The notes: a model not told the origin generated them from the letters alone. A stretch of 64,000 nt of DNA from JBEVJK01 sp963791325 (GCA_963791325.1 CAWBRU010000003.1:310001-374000), one strand, 5' to 3'. Positions 18,525 through 28,492 are shown, counted from the first letter of the stretch. A program made the numbers and translations.

Positions 18525-18556
18525 AGAGTGGGTCCACCCGGTCCCGCTCTTTTTTG
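18525..18556 (+). terminator. Terminator/attenuator before rimP operon
   Basis: AGAGTGGG (18525-18532) pairs with CCCGCTCT (18543-18550), one G-T wobble in eight, around a ten-base loop, followed by a run of T to 18555. It ends the metK-trmB transcript or attenuates entry into rimP-nusA-infB, being only about 30 bases before the rimP start. Confidence 0.75.
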
Positions 18557-18587
18557 TTACTTGCCGGCCGTTTGGAGACCCTGTGAT

Positions 18588-19205
18588 TTGACCACCGAGG
18601 CCGGCCCGCTCGACGAGGCGCGCTTGATTCGCGAGAGCGGCATCGATGCGCGGGTGGCGCTAATCGTCGAACCGGTGCTTGCGACGCTCGGCTTCCGTCT
18701 GGTGCGGGTCCGGCTGTCGGGCCAGAACGGCCTGACGCTGCAGGTCATGGCGGAGCGCCCGGACGGCACCATGACGGTCGAGGATTGCGAGGAGGTGAGC
18801 CGGGCGCTGTCGCCGGTGCTCGATGTCGAGGATCCGATCGAAAAGGCCTATCACCTGGAAATCTCCTCGCCCGGCATCGATCGTCCGCTGGTGCGGGTTT
18901 CGGACTTTCGCACCTGGTCCGGGCACCTCGCCAAGCTGGAGACGACGATGCCGATTGCCGAGCGCAGGCGCTTTCGCGGCCGCATCGTTGCGGCGGAGAG
19001 CGACGGCGTGGTCATTGCCCGCGAGACGCCGCCGGAGGGCGAGTCGCCGACGGTCACCATCCCTTACGATGCGATTGCCGAGGCCCGCCTGGTGCTGACT
19101 GACGACCTCGTTCGCGCCGCCCTGACGGCCGACAAGAAGGCGCGGCAGGCCGCCAAGCGGCGCCGCCGTGACGGACCGGCCGAAGACCAGCAAACCGAGA
19201 CATGA
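18588..19205 (+). CDS. rimP: Ribosome maturation factor RimP
   Basis: 205-residue factor for 30S subunit maturation. Conserved segments are LGFRLVRVRLSGQNGLTLQV, TVEDCEEVSRALSPVLD and YHLEISSPGIDRPL, the last being the family signature. No ATG precedes the conserved domain; a TTG at 18588 with GGAG upstream is the best start. It opens the classic rimP-nusA-ylxR-infB-rbfA-truB-rpsO-pnp cluster. The C-terminus ends in a lysine/arginine-rich tail. Confidence 0.93.
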   Translation: MTTEAGPLDEARLIRESGIDARVALIVEPVLATLGFRLVRVRLSGQNGLTLQVMAERPDGTMTVEDCEEVSRALSPVLDVEDPIEKAYHLEISSPGIDRPLVRVSDFRTWSGHLAKLETTMPIAERRRFRGRIVAAESDGVVIARETPPEGESPTVTIPYDAIAEARLVLTDDLVRAALTADKKARQAAKRRRRDGPAEDQQTET

Positions 19206-19261
19206 TGAAACCAAGCCGTGCCGTCCGGCCGCGGCTGTTGCGAAGTGAAAGGGAGAACCCC

Positions 19262-20857
19262 ATGGCAGTCAGTGCAAACAGGCTGGAGCTGTTGCAGATC
19301 GCCGACGCGGTCGCCCGCGAGAAGGCGATCGACAAGGGCATCGTCATCGCGGCGATGGCCGATGCGATCCAGAAGGCCGCACGCTCGCGCTATGGCCAGG
19401 AAACCAATATCCGGGCGGACATCAATCCGAGCACCGGCGAGATGAAGCTGCAGCGGCTGATGGAGGTGGTCGACGCGGTCGAGGACAACGCCCGCCAGAT
19501 CGCGGTCACCGAGGCACGCCACCGCAACCCCGACGCCCAGGTCGGCGATTTCATCGCCGAGCAGCTGCCGCCGATGGATTTCGGCCGCATCGCTGCGCAG
19601 TCGGCCAAGCAGGTGATCGTGCAGAAGGTGCGCGAGGCCGAGCGCGACCGGCAGTTCGAGGAGTACAAGGACCGCATCGGCGAGATCGTCAACGGCACCG
19701 TGAAGCGGGTCGAATACGGCAACGTCATCGTCGACCTCGGCCGCGGCGAGGCGATCATTCGCCGCGACGAGCTGATCCCGCGCGAGAACTACAAATACGG
19801 CGATCGGGTGCGCGCCTATGTCTATGACGTGCGCCGCGAGCAGCGCGGGCCGCAGATCTTCCTGTCGCGGACCCATCCGCAGTTCATGGCGAAGCTGTTC
19901 ACCATGGAGGTGCCGGAGATCTACGACGGCATCATCGAGATCAAGTCGGTCGCCCGCGATCCCGGGTCGCGCGCCAAGATTGCGGTGATCTCGCGCGATT
20001 CCTCGATCGATCCGGTCGGCGCCTGCGTCGGCATGCGCGGCAGCCGCGTTCAGGCGGTGGTCGGCGAGCTGCAGGGGGAAAAGATCGATATCATCCCGTG
20101 GCGCGACAACGCCGCCGAGTTCATCGTCAATGCGCTGCAGCCGGCCGAAGTGGCCAAGGTGGTGCTGGACGAGGAGGCCGAGCGCATCGAGGTGGTGGTG
20201 CCAGACGACCAGCTGTCGCTGGCGATCGGCCGGCGCGGGCAGAATGTCCGCCTGGCCTCCCAGCTGACCGGCTGGGACATCGACATTCTGACCGAGCAGG
20301 AAGAGTCGGAGCGCCGCCAGAAGGAGTTCGTCGAGCGCTCGACGCTGTTCATGCAGGCGCTCAATGTCGACGAGATCGTCGGCCAGGTGCTGGCCTCCGA
20401 GGGCTTCACCAGCGTCGAGGAGGTGGCCTATGTCGATGCCGACGAGATCTCATCGATCGATGGCTTCGACGAGGACACCGCCCGGGAAATCCAATCGCGC
20501 GCCCGCGACTATCTCGACCGCATCGAGGCCGAGCATGATGCCCGCCGCAAGGAGCTCGGCGTCGCCGACGATCTGCGCGAGCTGCCCGGCGTGACCACCG
20601 CCATGATGGTGACGCTCGGCGAGGATGGCGTGAAAACCGTCGAGGATTTTGCCGGCTATGCCGTCGACGACCTGGTCGGCTGGAAGGAGCGCAAGGACGG
20701 CGAGACCAAGGTCTATCCCGGTGTGCTTGCCGACCACGGGGTGTCGCGGGCTGATGCCGAGCAGATGGTGATGGCGGCCCGGCTGAAATGCGGCTGGATC
20801 ACGGCCGAGGATCTCGAACCCGACGAGGAGCCTGCCGAGGCTCCCGCGGACGCCTGA
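19262..20857 (+). CDS. nusA: Transcription termination/antitermination factor NusA
   Basis: 531-residue NusA: N-terminal RNA polymerase-binding domain (MAVSANRLELLQIADAVARE), S1 domain (residues 135-200, GEIVNGTVKRVEYGNVIVDL), KH1/KH2 (VGACVGMRGSRVQAVVGEL and LAIGRRGQNVRLASQLTGWD) and two C-terminal helix-hairpin repeats ending in an acidic tail. The start at 19262 follows GGGAGA; an upstream ATG (19202) overlaps rimP and adds non-family residues. Confidence 0.97.
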   Translation: MAVSANRLELLQIADAVAREKAIDKGIVIAAMADAIQKAARSRYGQETNIRADINPSTGEMKLQRLMEVVDAVEDNARQIAVTEARHRNPDAQVGDFIAEQLPPMDFGRIAAQSAKQVIVQKVREAERDRQFEEYKDRIGEIVNGTVKRVEYGNVIVDLGRGEAIIRRDELIPRENYKYGDRVRAYVYDVRREQRGPQIFLSRTHPQFMAKLFTMEVPEIYDGIIEIKSVARDPGSRAKIAVISRDSSIDPVGACVGMRGSRVQAVVGELQGEKIDIIPWRDNAAEFIVNALQPAEVAKVVLDEEAERIEVVVPDDQLSLAIGRRGQNVRLASQLTGWDIDILTEQEESERRQKEFVERSTLFMQALNVDEIVGQVLASEGFTSVEEVAYVDADEISSIDGFDEDTAREIQSRARDYLDRIEAEHDARRKELGVADDLRELPGVTTAMMVTLGEDGVKTVEDFAGYAVDDLVGWKERKDGETKVYPGVLADHGVSRADAEQMVMAARLKCGWITAEDLEPDEEPAEAPADA

Positions 20858-20886
20858 GATGCGGCGCGGGCCGGCGGGAGACGCTC

Positions 20887-21531
20887 TTGAAAGACGGCAG
20901 CGAGCGCACATGTATTGTCACGCGTAACAGCGGTCCGCCCGACCAGCTGATCCGCTTCGTGGTCGGGCCCGACGGCCAGATCGTTCCCGATCTCAAGCGA
21001 ACGCTGCCGGGCCGCGGCTGCTGGGTCAGCGCCCGGCATGATTGCGTAGAGCGGGCAGCGAAAAAGAACGCCTTCGCCCGGGCTCTGAAAAGCGAGGTTT
21101 CGGTTCGCCCCGATCTCGCCCAGTTGGTCGACGGCCTGTTTGCGCGCGCGGCTCTGGGAGCGCTGGGTCTCGCCCGCAAGGCCGGGGCCGTCGTTTCCGG
21201 CGCCAGCAAGGTCGAGGCCGCGGTCAAATCCGGCAAGGCGCTGGCCGTCATTCACGCCGCCGATGCGGCCGATGACGGGGTCCGAAAGTTGGGCCAGGTT
21301 CGCCGCCGTGCGGGCCTTTCGAACCTGCCCGAGGTCCCGGCCTATAAACTTTTTTTGCAGGCCGAATTGGGTTTGGCATTGGGGGGGACAAATGTGATAC
21401 ATGCTGCCGTTCTCGCGGGAGACCCGGGGAAAGCGGCTGTGAAGCGCATGGTTGCGCTTGACCGATACCGGGGCGGTCCCCCGGATGACCGCACGACGGT
21501 CGCGGCAGTGGCCGCAGAGGATACGGAATGA
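20887..21531 (+). CDS. YlxR-L7Ae-like RNA-binding protein
   Basis: 214-residue protein with an N-terminal YlxR (DUF448) domain (RTCIVTRNSGPPDQLIRFV, GRGCWVSARHDCVERA) and a C-terminal L7Ae-like segment (LGLARKAGAVVSGASKVEAA). This two-domain form is typical of alphaproteobacteria and sits between nusA and infB. No in-frame ATG lies before the YlxR domain; TTG at 20887 with GGGAG six bases upstream is chosen. Its stop overlaps the infB start (ATGA). RNA binding is inferred from the folds. Confidence 0.88.
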   Translation: MKDGSERTCIVTRNSGPPDQLIRFVVGPDGQIVPDLKRTLPGRGCWVSARHDCVERAAKKNAFARALKSEVSVRPDLAQLVDGLFARAALGALGLARKAGAVVSGASKVEAAVKSGKALAVIHAADAADDGVRKLGQVRRRAGLSNLPEVPAYKLFLQAELGLALGGTNVIHAAVLAGDPGKAAVKRMVALDRYRGGPPDDRTTVAAVAAEDTE

Positions 21532-24095
21532 GCGATACCAAATCAGGCGACGACAAGACGCTGAGCGTCAATACGAAGAAGACGCTGACGTTGAAGCGCC
21601 CCGGCATGGAGCAGGGGACGGTGCGGCAGAACTTTTCGCATGGACGCACCAAGTCCGTCGTTGTCGAGACCAAGAAGCGCAAGTTTGCGCTGCCCGGCGA
21701 GAAGTCCGAGCCGGCGCCCGCGATCTCGCTGTTCAAGCCGAGGCCGCCGCAGCCTGCCCCGGCGCCAGCCGCGGAAGTGCAGCGCCCGCAGCCGGCGCCG
21801 CCCGCGCCGGAGCGCTCGGGCATGGTGCTCAACGAGCTTTCCAACGAGGAGATGGAAGCGCGCCGGCGTGCGCTCGAAGGATCGAAGGCACGCGAGGTCG
21901 AGGAGCGCAGGCGCGCTGCCGACGACGCCCGCCGCCGGGCCGAGGAAGATGAGCGCCGCCGCAAGGAGCGCGAGGAATCCGCCCGTCGCCAGGCCGACGA
22001 GGAGGCTCGTCTGCAGGCCGAGGCTGAGGCGCGCCGTCGTGCCGAGGAAGAGGCCCGACGCCGCACCCCGGCTCTGGAGGTGGCGACCGCCGGCGAGGAC
22101 GAGGAAGCCGACGGACGGCCGAAGAGCCGTGTCGCGACACCGGCGCGCCGGCTGCCGACGCCCGAAGTTGCCCGCCCCGCGAAAGGCCGCGAGGACGACA
22201 AGCGGCGCGGCAAGCTGACCTTGAACAGCGCGCTCTCCTCGGAGGACGGCGATGCGCGTGCCCGGTCGCTGTCGGCGATGCGCCGCAGGCAGGAAAAGTT
22301 CAAGCGCGCCATGCATCAGGAGCCGCGCGAGAAGATCGTGCGCGAGGTGACGCTGCCGGAGACCATCACCATCCAGGATCTGGCCAGCCGCATGTCCGAG
22401 CGCGCGGTGGATGTGGTCAAGTACTTCATGAAGCAGGGCCAGATCATGAAGCCCGGCGATGTCATCGACGCCGACACCGCCGAGCTGGTGGCCGCCGAGT
22501 TCGGCCACTCCGTCCGCCGGGTGGCGGAATCCGACATCGAGGAAGGGCTGTTCAACATTGCCGATCGCCCGGAAGACCGGGTGTCACGTCCGCCGGTCGT
22601 CACCATCATGGGCCATGTCGATCACGGCAAGACCTCGCTGCTCGACGCCATCCGCAATGCCAATGTCGTGTCCGGCGAGGCCGGTGGCATTACCCAGCAT
22701 ATCGGCGCCTATCAGGTCGAGAAGAACGGCCAGAAGATCACCTTCATCGACACGCCCGGCCACGCGGCGTTCACGGCGATGCGTGCCCGCGGCGCCCAGG
22801 CGACCGACATCGCCATTCTGGTGGTCGCCGCCGACGACAGCGTCATGCCGCAGACGGTGGAATCGATCAATCACGCCAAGGCGGCAAACGTGCCGATCAT
22901 CGTGGCGATCAACAAGATCGACAAGCCCCAAGCCAACCCGCAGAAGGTCCGCACCGAACTGCTCCAGCACGAGGTGTTCGTCGAATCGATGGGTGGCGAG
23001 GTGCTCGACGTCGAAGTGTCGGCGACCAAGGGAACCAACCTCGATAGGCTGCTCGAGGCGATTCTTCTGCAGTCGGAAATTCTCGACCTGAAGGCCAATC
23101 CCGATCGCACCGCCGAAGGCGTGGTGATCGAGGCCAAGCTCGACAAGGGCCGTGGCCCGGTCGCCACCGTGCTGGTTCAGACCGGGACGCTGCTGCCCGG
23201 CGATATCCTGGTGGCCGGCAACGAATGGGGCCGGGTGCGGGCGCTGGTCGACGACCGCGGCGACCAGATCCGGGAGGCTCCGCCGGCGATGCCGGTCGAG
23301 GTGCTCGGCCTGCAGGGCACGCCGCTTGCCGGCGACCGCTTCGCCGTGGTCAACAACGAGGCACGGGCCCGCGAGATCACCGAATACCGGCAGCGGCTGG
23401 CCCGCGACAAGGCGGTGGCCCGCCAATCCGGCCAGCGCGGCTCGCTCGAGCAGATGATGACCCAGCTGCAGACGAGCGGGCTGAAGGAGTTCCCGCTGGT
23501 GATCAAGGGCGACGTCCAAGGCTCGATCGAAGCGATCAACGCCGCGCTCGACAAGCTCGGCACCGACGAGGTCAAGGCGCGGATCGTCCATTCCGGCGTC
23601 GGCGCCATCACCGAAAGCGACGTGTCGCTGGCGGAGACCTCGCATGCCGCCATCATCGGCTTCAACGTGCGCGCCAACAAGCAGGCGCGTGACGCCGCCG
23701 AGCAGGCCGGGACGGAGATCAGGTATTACAATATCATCTACAACCTGGTCGACGACGTCAAAGCGGCGATGTCCGGACTGCTGTCGCCGGAACGGCGCGA
23801 GACCTTCCTCGGCAATGCCGAGATCCTTGAAGTGTTCATGATCACCAAGGTCGGCAAGGTCGCCGGCTGCCGGGTCACCGAGGGCAAGGTCGAGCGCGGG
23901 GCCGGCGTGCGCCTGATCCGCGACAATGTCGTCATCCACGAAGGCAAGCTGAAGACGCTGAAGCGCTTCAAGGATGAAGTGGCGGAAGTGCCGGCCGGAC
24001 AGGAATGCGGCATGGCCTTCGAGAACTACGAGGACATTCGCGTCGGCGACATCATCGAGGCGTTCCGCGTCGAGCATGTCACCCGCACCCTTTGA
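21528..24095 (+). CDS. infB: Translation initiation factor IF-2
   Basis: 855-residue GTPase that places fMet-tRNA on the 30S subunit. A long basic/acidic low-complexity N-terminus with EAR-rich coiled-coil repeats (residues 100-190) precedes the IF2-N domain near 265-315, then the G domain: G1 GHVDHGKTSLLD near 361, G3 DTPGH and G4 NKID near 462. Domains II to IV follow to the end. The ATG overlaps the stop of the YlxR gene, implying coupling. Confidence 0.97.
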   Translation: MSDTKSGDDKTLSVNTKKTLTLKRPGMEQGTVRQNFSHGRTKSVVVETKKRKFALPGEKSEPAPAISLFKPRPPQPAPAPAAEVQRPQPAPPAPERSGMVLNELSNEEMEARRRALEGSKAREVEERRRAADDARRRAEEDERRRKEREESARRQADEEARLQAEAEARRRAEEEARRRTPALEVATAGEDEEADGRPKSRVATPARRLPTPEVARPAKGREDDKRRGKLTLNSALSSEDGDARARSLSAMRRRQEKFKRAMHQEPREKIVREVTLPETITIQDLASRMSERAVDVVKYFMKQGQIMKPGDVIDADTAELVAAEFGHSVRRVAESDIEEGLFNIADRPEDRVSRPPVVTIMGHVDHGKTSLLDAIRNANVVSGEAGGITQHIGAYQVEKNGQKITFIDTPGHAAFTAMRARGAQATDIAILVVAADDSVMPQTVESINHAKAANVPIIVAINKIDKPQANPQKVRTELLQHEVFVESMGGEVLDVEVSATKGTNLDRLLEAILLQSEILDLKANPDRTAEGVVIEAKLDKGRGPVATVLVQTGTLLPGDILVAGNEWGRVRALVDDRGDQIREAPPAMPVEVLGLQGTPLAGDRFAVVNNEARAREITEYRQRLARDKAVARQSGQRGSLEQMMTQLQTSGLKEFPLVIKGDVQGSIEAINAALDKLGTDEVKARIVHSGVGAITESDVSLAETSHAAIIGFNVRANKQARDAAEQAGTEIRYYNIIYNLVDDVKAAMSGLLSPERRETFLGNAEILEVFMITKVGKVAGCRVTEGKVERGAGVRLIRDNVVIHEGKLKTLKRFKDEVAEVPAGQECGMAFENYEDIRVGDIIEAFRVEHVTRTL

Positions 24096-24188
24096 GCCGT
24101 GCGGTCGGTCGCCGAGGCGGCCGACCGGGCCCGAAGATCGGAGTTGACGGCGCGGCTTCAGGCCGCGCCCAGCCGAAGGTCCGTTCAG

Positions 24189-24599
24189 ATGTCGCGTTCC
24201 CCGTCTTCCGGTCCATCTCAGCGGCAGCTGCGCGTGGGTGAGCAGGTGCGTCATGCGTTGTCGGATCTGATGCAGCGAGGCGAACTGCGCGACGCGGTGA
24301 TCGAGCAGGTGGTGCTGTCGGTGTCGGAAGTGAGAATGTCGCCCGACCTCAAGATCGCCACCGCGTTCGTTGCACCGCTCGGCAATGCCGACGATCAGGC
24401 GGTTGTCGAGGCGCTGAACCGCAATGCCCGCTTCATCCGCGGCCGACTGTCGCCGGCGCTCAGGCAGATGAAATACATGCCGGAGTTCCGCTTCCGGCTC
24501 GACACCAGCTTCGACAATATGGCGCGCATCGACGAGCTGCTGCGCTCCCCGGGGGTGGCACGCGATCTTGCCGCCCCCGACGAGGATGAAGGCCGATGA
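24189..24599 (+). CDS. rbfA: 30S ribosome-binding factor RbfA
   Basis: 136-residue KH-fold factor for late 30S assembly. The conserved core is RVGEQVRHALSDLMQRGEL, then VVLSVSEVRMSPDLKIATAF, and ends with FRLDTSFDNMARIDELL. The ATG at 24189 gives the family length; an upstream frame start at 24099 adds 30 non-conserved residues. Its stop overlaps truB (ATGA). Confidence 0.95.
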   Translation: MSRSPSSGPSQRQLRVGEQVRHALSDLMQRGELRDAVIEQVVLSVSEVRMSPDLKIATAFVAPLGNADDQAVVEALNRNARFIRGRLSPALRQMKYMPEFRFRLDTSFDNMARIDELLRSPGVARDLAAPDEDEGR

Positions 24600-25546
24600 G
24601 CCGGCGCGGCAAGAAGAAGGGTCGGCCGGTTTCGGGCTGGCTGGTTCTCGACAAGCCGGTCGGCATGGGCTCGACCGAGGCGGTCTCCAAGGTCAAATGG
24701 CTGTTCGGGGCCGACAAAGCGGGCCACGCCGGGACGCTGGACCCGCTTGCCTCGGGCATGCTGCCGATCGCGCTCGGCGAGGCGACCAAGACCGTGCCCT
24801 ATGTCATGGACGGCACCAAGGTCTATCGGTTCACCGTCGCCTGGGGCGAGGAGCGGACCACCGACGATCGCGAGGGCGCCGTCGCCAAGGCTTCCGCCAA
24901 GCGGCCCGACGCGGCAGCCATCCGCACGCTCTTGCCGCGCTACACCGGTGTCATTCTGCAGGTTCCGCCGCTGTTCTCGGCCGTCAAGATCGACGGCGAG
25001 CGCGCTTATGATCTGGCACGCGACGGCGAGCGCTTCGACATTCCCCCGCGCGAGGTCGAGATCGACCGGCTCGAGCTTCTGTCGGTGGCCGACGACGGCA
25101 CTGCCGACTTCGAGCTGGAATGCGGCAAAGGCACCTATGTGCGCTCGCTGGCCCGCGATCTCGGCCGCGACCTGGGCTGTTTCGGCCATGTCAAATCGCT
25201 GCGCCGGGTCGAGGTGGAGCCGTTCTGCGCCGAGGACCTCGTCGCGCTCGAAACGCTGGAAGCGGCGTTGCCGGCCGCGGCGGCCGGCGCAGCCGATGCC
25301 GCCGACCGCTATCGCGCGCTGGACGCCCTGCTGGTCGCGACCGCAGCCGCCTTGGAATGCCTGCCGCAAGTGGCGCTGTCCGACGACGCGGCGGCGCGGC
25401 TCCGGCTCGGCAATTCCGTCATCGTCCGCGGCCGCGACGCGCCCATCGAGGCCGAGGAAGCCTGCGCCACCGCACGCGGCAAGCTGGTGGCGATCGGTGC
25501 GATCGAGGCCGGCATGTTCCATCCCAAGCGGGTTTTTGCCGGCTGA
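24596..25546 (+). CDS. truB: tRNA pseudouridine-55 synthase TruB
   Basis: 316-residue enzyme making pseudouridine 55 in the T loop of tRNA. The catalytic Asp lies in HAGTLDPLASGMLPIALGEA near residue 48; GWLVLDKPVGMGST opens the fold and GTYVRSLARDLGRDLG near residue 180 is the second signature. A C-terminal PUA-like extension is present. The ATG overlaps the rbfA stop. rpsO follows after 167 bases. Confidence 0.96.
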   Translation: MSRRGKKKGRPVSGWLVLDKPVGMGSTEAVSKVKWLFGADKAGHAGTLDPLASGMLPIALGEATKTVPYVMDGTKVYRFTVAWGEERTTDDREGAVAKASAKRPDAAAIRTLLPRYTGVILQVPPLFSAVKIDGERAYDLARDGERFDIPPREVEIDRLELLSVADDGTADFELECGKGTYVRSLARDLGRDLGCFGHVKSLRRVEVEPFCAEDLVALETLEAALPAAAAGAADAADRYRALDALLVATAAALECLPQVALSDDAAARLRLGNSVIVRGRDAPIEAEEACATARGKLVAIGAIEAGMFHPKRVFAG

Positions 25547-25713
25547 GAGGAGCTGCCTTTCCCTGGGCGGGGCGAAATGCCGCTTTCTTTTTGGGGGCAG
25601 TTCGACTATATGCGCCGCAACATTGCAGGTTGTGCAATGGCCATTGGCCCCTGCTGGACGACATCCTGGCTGCGGGCGTCCTGTTTCCTCCCGAACGAGA
25701 AAGGAAAAGCGCG

Positions 25714-25983
25714 ATGTCGATTGCCACCGAACGCAAACGCGCATTGATGAGCGAATTTGCGACTGCCCAGGGCGACACCGGGTCGCCGGAGGTCCAGGTC
25801 GCGATTTTGTCCGAGCGCATCAAGAATCTGACGGAGCATTTCAAGGACCACAAGAAGGACAATCATTCCCGACGTGGTCTCCTGGCTCTGGTTTCGCAGC
25901 GTCGCCGCCTGCTCGACTACCTCAAGGGCAAGGATGAGACGCGCTATCAGACGCTGATCGAGAAGCTCGGCTTGCGCCGTTGA
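25714..25983 (+). CDS. rpsO: 30S ribosomal protein S15
   Basis: 89-residue S15, standard length: MSIATERKRALMSEFATAQG, then DTGSPEVQVAILSERIKNLT and HSRRGLLALVSQRRRLLDYL. It binds 16S rRNA helices and nucleates the platform. AAGGAAAAG before the ATG is a strong ribosome-binding site. Followed by a long hairpin and then pnp, the classic rpsO-pnp pair. Confidence 0.97.
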   Translation: MSIATERKRALMSEFATAQGDTGSPEVQVAILSERIKNLTEHFKDHKKDNHSRRGLLALVSQRRRLLDYLKGKDETRYQTLIEKLGLRR

Positions 25984-25988
25984 CGACA

Positions 25989-26022
25989 AACCGGCGGACT
26001 TCCTGAGGGAAGCCCGCCGGTT
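25989..26022 (+). other. Long hairpin between rpsO and pnp; rest of gap empty
   Basis: AACCGGCGG (25989-25997) pairs with CCGCCGGTT (26014-26022), and inside it CTTCC (25999-26003) pairs with GGAAG (26008-26012), giving a 14-bp stem interrupted by an A/C mismatch and capped by TGAG. Only two T residues follow, so it is a weak terminator at best; in other bacteria the rpsO-pnp hairpin is an RNase III site for pnp autoregulation. The remaining bases to 26300 hold no gene I can support. Confidence 0.7.
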
Positions 26023-26300
26023 GCCCATTCGGATCCGGCCTTCCAAGGTGGATCCGCCGGCCGGCGGGCCGGGGTCGACCTGGGTCGCCCCCACCGCTAT
26101 TGCCGGAGCTTCAATGCCGCAAGGGGGCGGTTTTGGAGCCCTCCGGGCCGGTCATGGGGCAGGATTGCAGGACGCTTGCGGCGCGTTGGCGCCGAACCTG
26201 AAGCGTCGCGCTGTCTTGCCCGTGGCTCGCTCGACACTGAAGCCCGAGGACGGCTGCGCCGCGACAGTGCGGGGCAGCGTCCGCATTTGAAGGACAAGAC

Positions 26301-28449
26301 ATGTTCAACGACCACAAAGTGGAAATCCAATGGGGCGGCCGGCCGCTCACCCTCGAGACCGGCAAGATCGCCCGTCAGGCCGACGGCGCCGTGCTCGCCA
26401 CCTATGGCGAGACCGTCGTGCTCGCCTCCGTCGTGTCTGCCAAGGAGCCGAAGCCCGGCTTCGATTTTTTCCCGCTCACCGTCAACTATCAGGAAAAGAC
26501 GTTCGCCGCCGGCAAGATCCCGGGCGGCTATTTCAAGCGCGAGGGCCGGCCGAGCGAGAAGGAGACGCTGGTCTCGCGGCTGATCGACCGTCCGATCCGT
26601 CCGCTGTTCGCCGAAGGCTACAAGAACGACACGCAGGTGATCGTCACGGTGCTGCAGCACGACCTCGAGAACGACCCCGACGTCCTGTCGATCGTCGCCA
26701 CCTCGGCCGCGCTGACGCTCTCGGGCGTGCCGTTCATGGGCCCGGTCGGCGGCGCCCGCGTCGGCTACATCAATGGCGAATATGTGCTCAACCCGCACCT
26801 CGACGAGATGCAGGAATCCAAGCTCGACCTCGTCGTCGCCGGCACGTCTGAAGCCGTGCTGATGGTCGAGTCGGAGGCCAAGGAACTGCCCGAGGACGTC
26901 ATGCTCGGCGCCGTGATGTTCGGCCACAAGGGCTTTCAGCCGGTCATCGAAGCGATCATCAAGTTGGCCGAGGCGGCCGCCAAGGAGCCGCGCGAGCACC
27001 AGGTCGCGAGCCTGGCCGACCTCGAAAAAGAGATGCTCGGCCTGATCGAGGCCGATTTGCGCGCCGCTTACCGGAACACCGTCAAGCAGGACCGCTATGC
27101 CGCGGTCGATGCCGCCAAGGCGAAGGCCAAGGAGCACTTCGCTGCCTCCGGCGACGAGGTCCCCACCTGGAACGCCGAGCAGATCGCCGGCGTGTTCAAG
27201 GATCTGCAGGCCAAGATCGTGCGCTGGAACATCCTCGACACCGGAGCGCGCATCGACGGCCGTGATCTGAAGACGGTCCGGCCGATCCAGTCGGAAGTCG
27301 GCATCCTGCCGCGCACCCATGGCTCGGCATTGTTCACCCGCGGCGAAACGCAGGCGCTGGTGGTGGCGACCCTGGGCACCGGCGAGGACGAGCAGTATGT
27401 CGACGCCCTGACCGGCATGTACAAGGAGACCTTCCTGCTCCACTACAACTTCCCGCCCTATTCGGTCGGCGAGACCGGCCGCATGGGTTCGCCCGGCCGG
27501 CGCGAAATCGGTCACGGCAAGCTTGCCTGGCGGGCCATCCACCCGATGCTGCCGTCGCCGGACCAATTCCCCTATACCTTGCGGGTGGTCTCCGAGATCA
27601 CCGAGTTCGAACGGTTCGTCGTCGATGGCCACCGTCTGCGGAACATCGCTGGCGCTGATGGATGCGGGTGTGCCGCTCGCCAAGCCGGTCGCGGGCATCG
27701 CCATGGGCCTGATCAAGGAAGGCGAGCGCTTCGCGGTGCTCTCCGACATCCTCGGCGATGAGGACCATCTGGGCGACATGGACTTCAAGGTCGCCGGCAC
27801 CGCCGCCGGCGTGACGTCGCTGCAGATGGACATCAAGATCAGCGGCATCACCGAAGAGATCATGAAGATCGCGCTTGATCAGGCCAAGGACGGGCGCATC
27901 CACATCCTCGGCGAGATGGGCAAGGCGATCAGCGAGGGCCGCCAGGAGCTCGGCGAGTTCGCACCGCGCATCGAGGTGATGCATATTCCGACCGACAAGA
28001 TCCGCGACGTCATCGGCTCAGGCGGCAAGATCATTCGCGAGATCGTCGAAAAGACCGGCGCCAAGATCAACATCGAAGACGACGGCACGGTCAAGATCGC
28101 CTCCTCCAACGCCAAGGAGATCGAGGCGGCCCGCAAGTGGATCCACACCATCGTGGCGGAGCCCGAGGTCGGCGAGATCTACGAGGGGACGGTGGTCAAG
28201 ACCGCCGACTTCGGCGCCTTCGTCAACTTCTTCGGTCCGCGCGACGGCCTGGTGCACATCTCTCAGCTTTCCAACGAGCGTGTCGGCAAGACCACCGACG
28301 TGGTCAAGGAAGGCGACAAGGTGTTCGTCAAGCTGATGGGCTTCGACGAGCGCGGCAAGGTCCGCCTGTCGATGAAGGTCGTCGACCAGCAGACCGGCAA
28401 GGAGATCGCGCGCGAGAAGAAGGCCGAGAACGAAGAGAATGCCGCCTAA
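26301..28449 (+). pseudogene. pnp: Polynucleotide phosphorylase, frame broken by +1 base
   Basis: 3'-5' exoribonuclease/polymerase of the RNA degradosome. Two RNase PH domains, a KH domain (IRDVIGSGGKIIREIVEKTG) and an S1 domain (GTVVKTADFGAFVNFFG) are all readable, total 715 residues once one base is removed. The N-terminal frame runs to residue 435 (VVSEITE) and then shifts; the next frame resumes with SNGSSSMATVCGTSLALMDA, a core motif of the second PH domain. The extra base is one of the two T at 27606-27607. As written the product stops at 486 residues without KH or S1. A sequencing error is the simplest reading, since both halves are otherwise intact. Confidence 0.95.
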
Positions 28450-28492
28450 GTCCCGGCTCGGCCACGATCAGCCTGTTATCGTCTAAGGTCTT

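Noticed and set aside
27595..27625. Programmed frameshifting in pnp
   Set aside because: No slippery heptamer, internal Shine-Dalgarno-like signal or stem is evident; one extra T explains it more simply.
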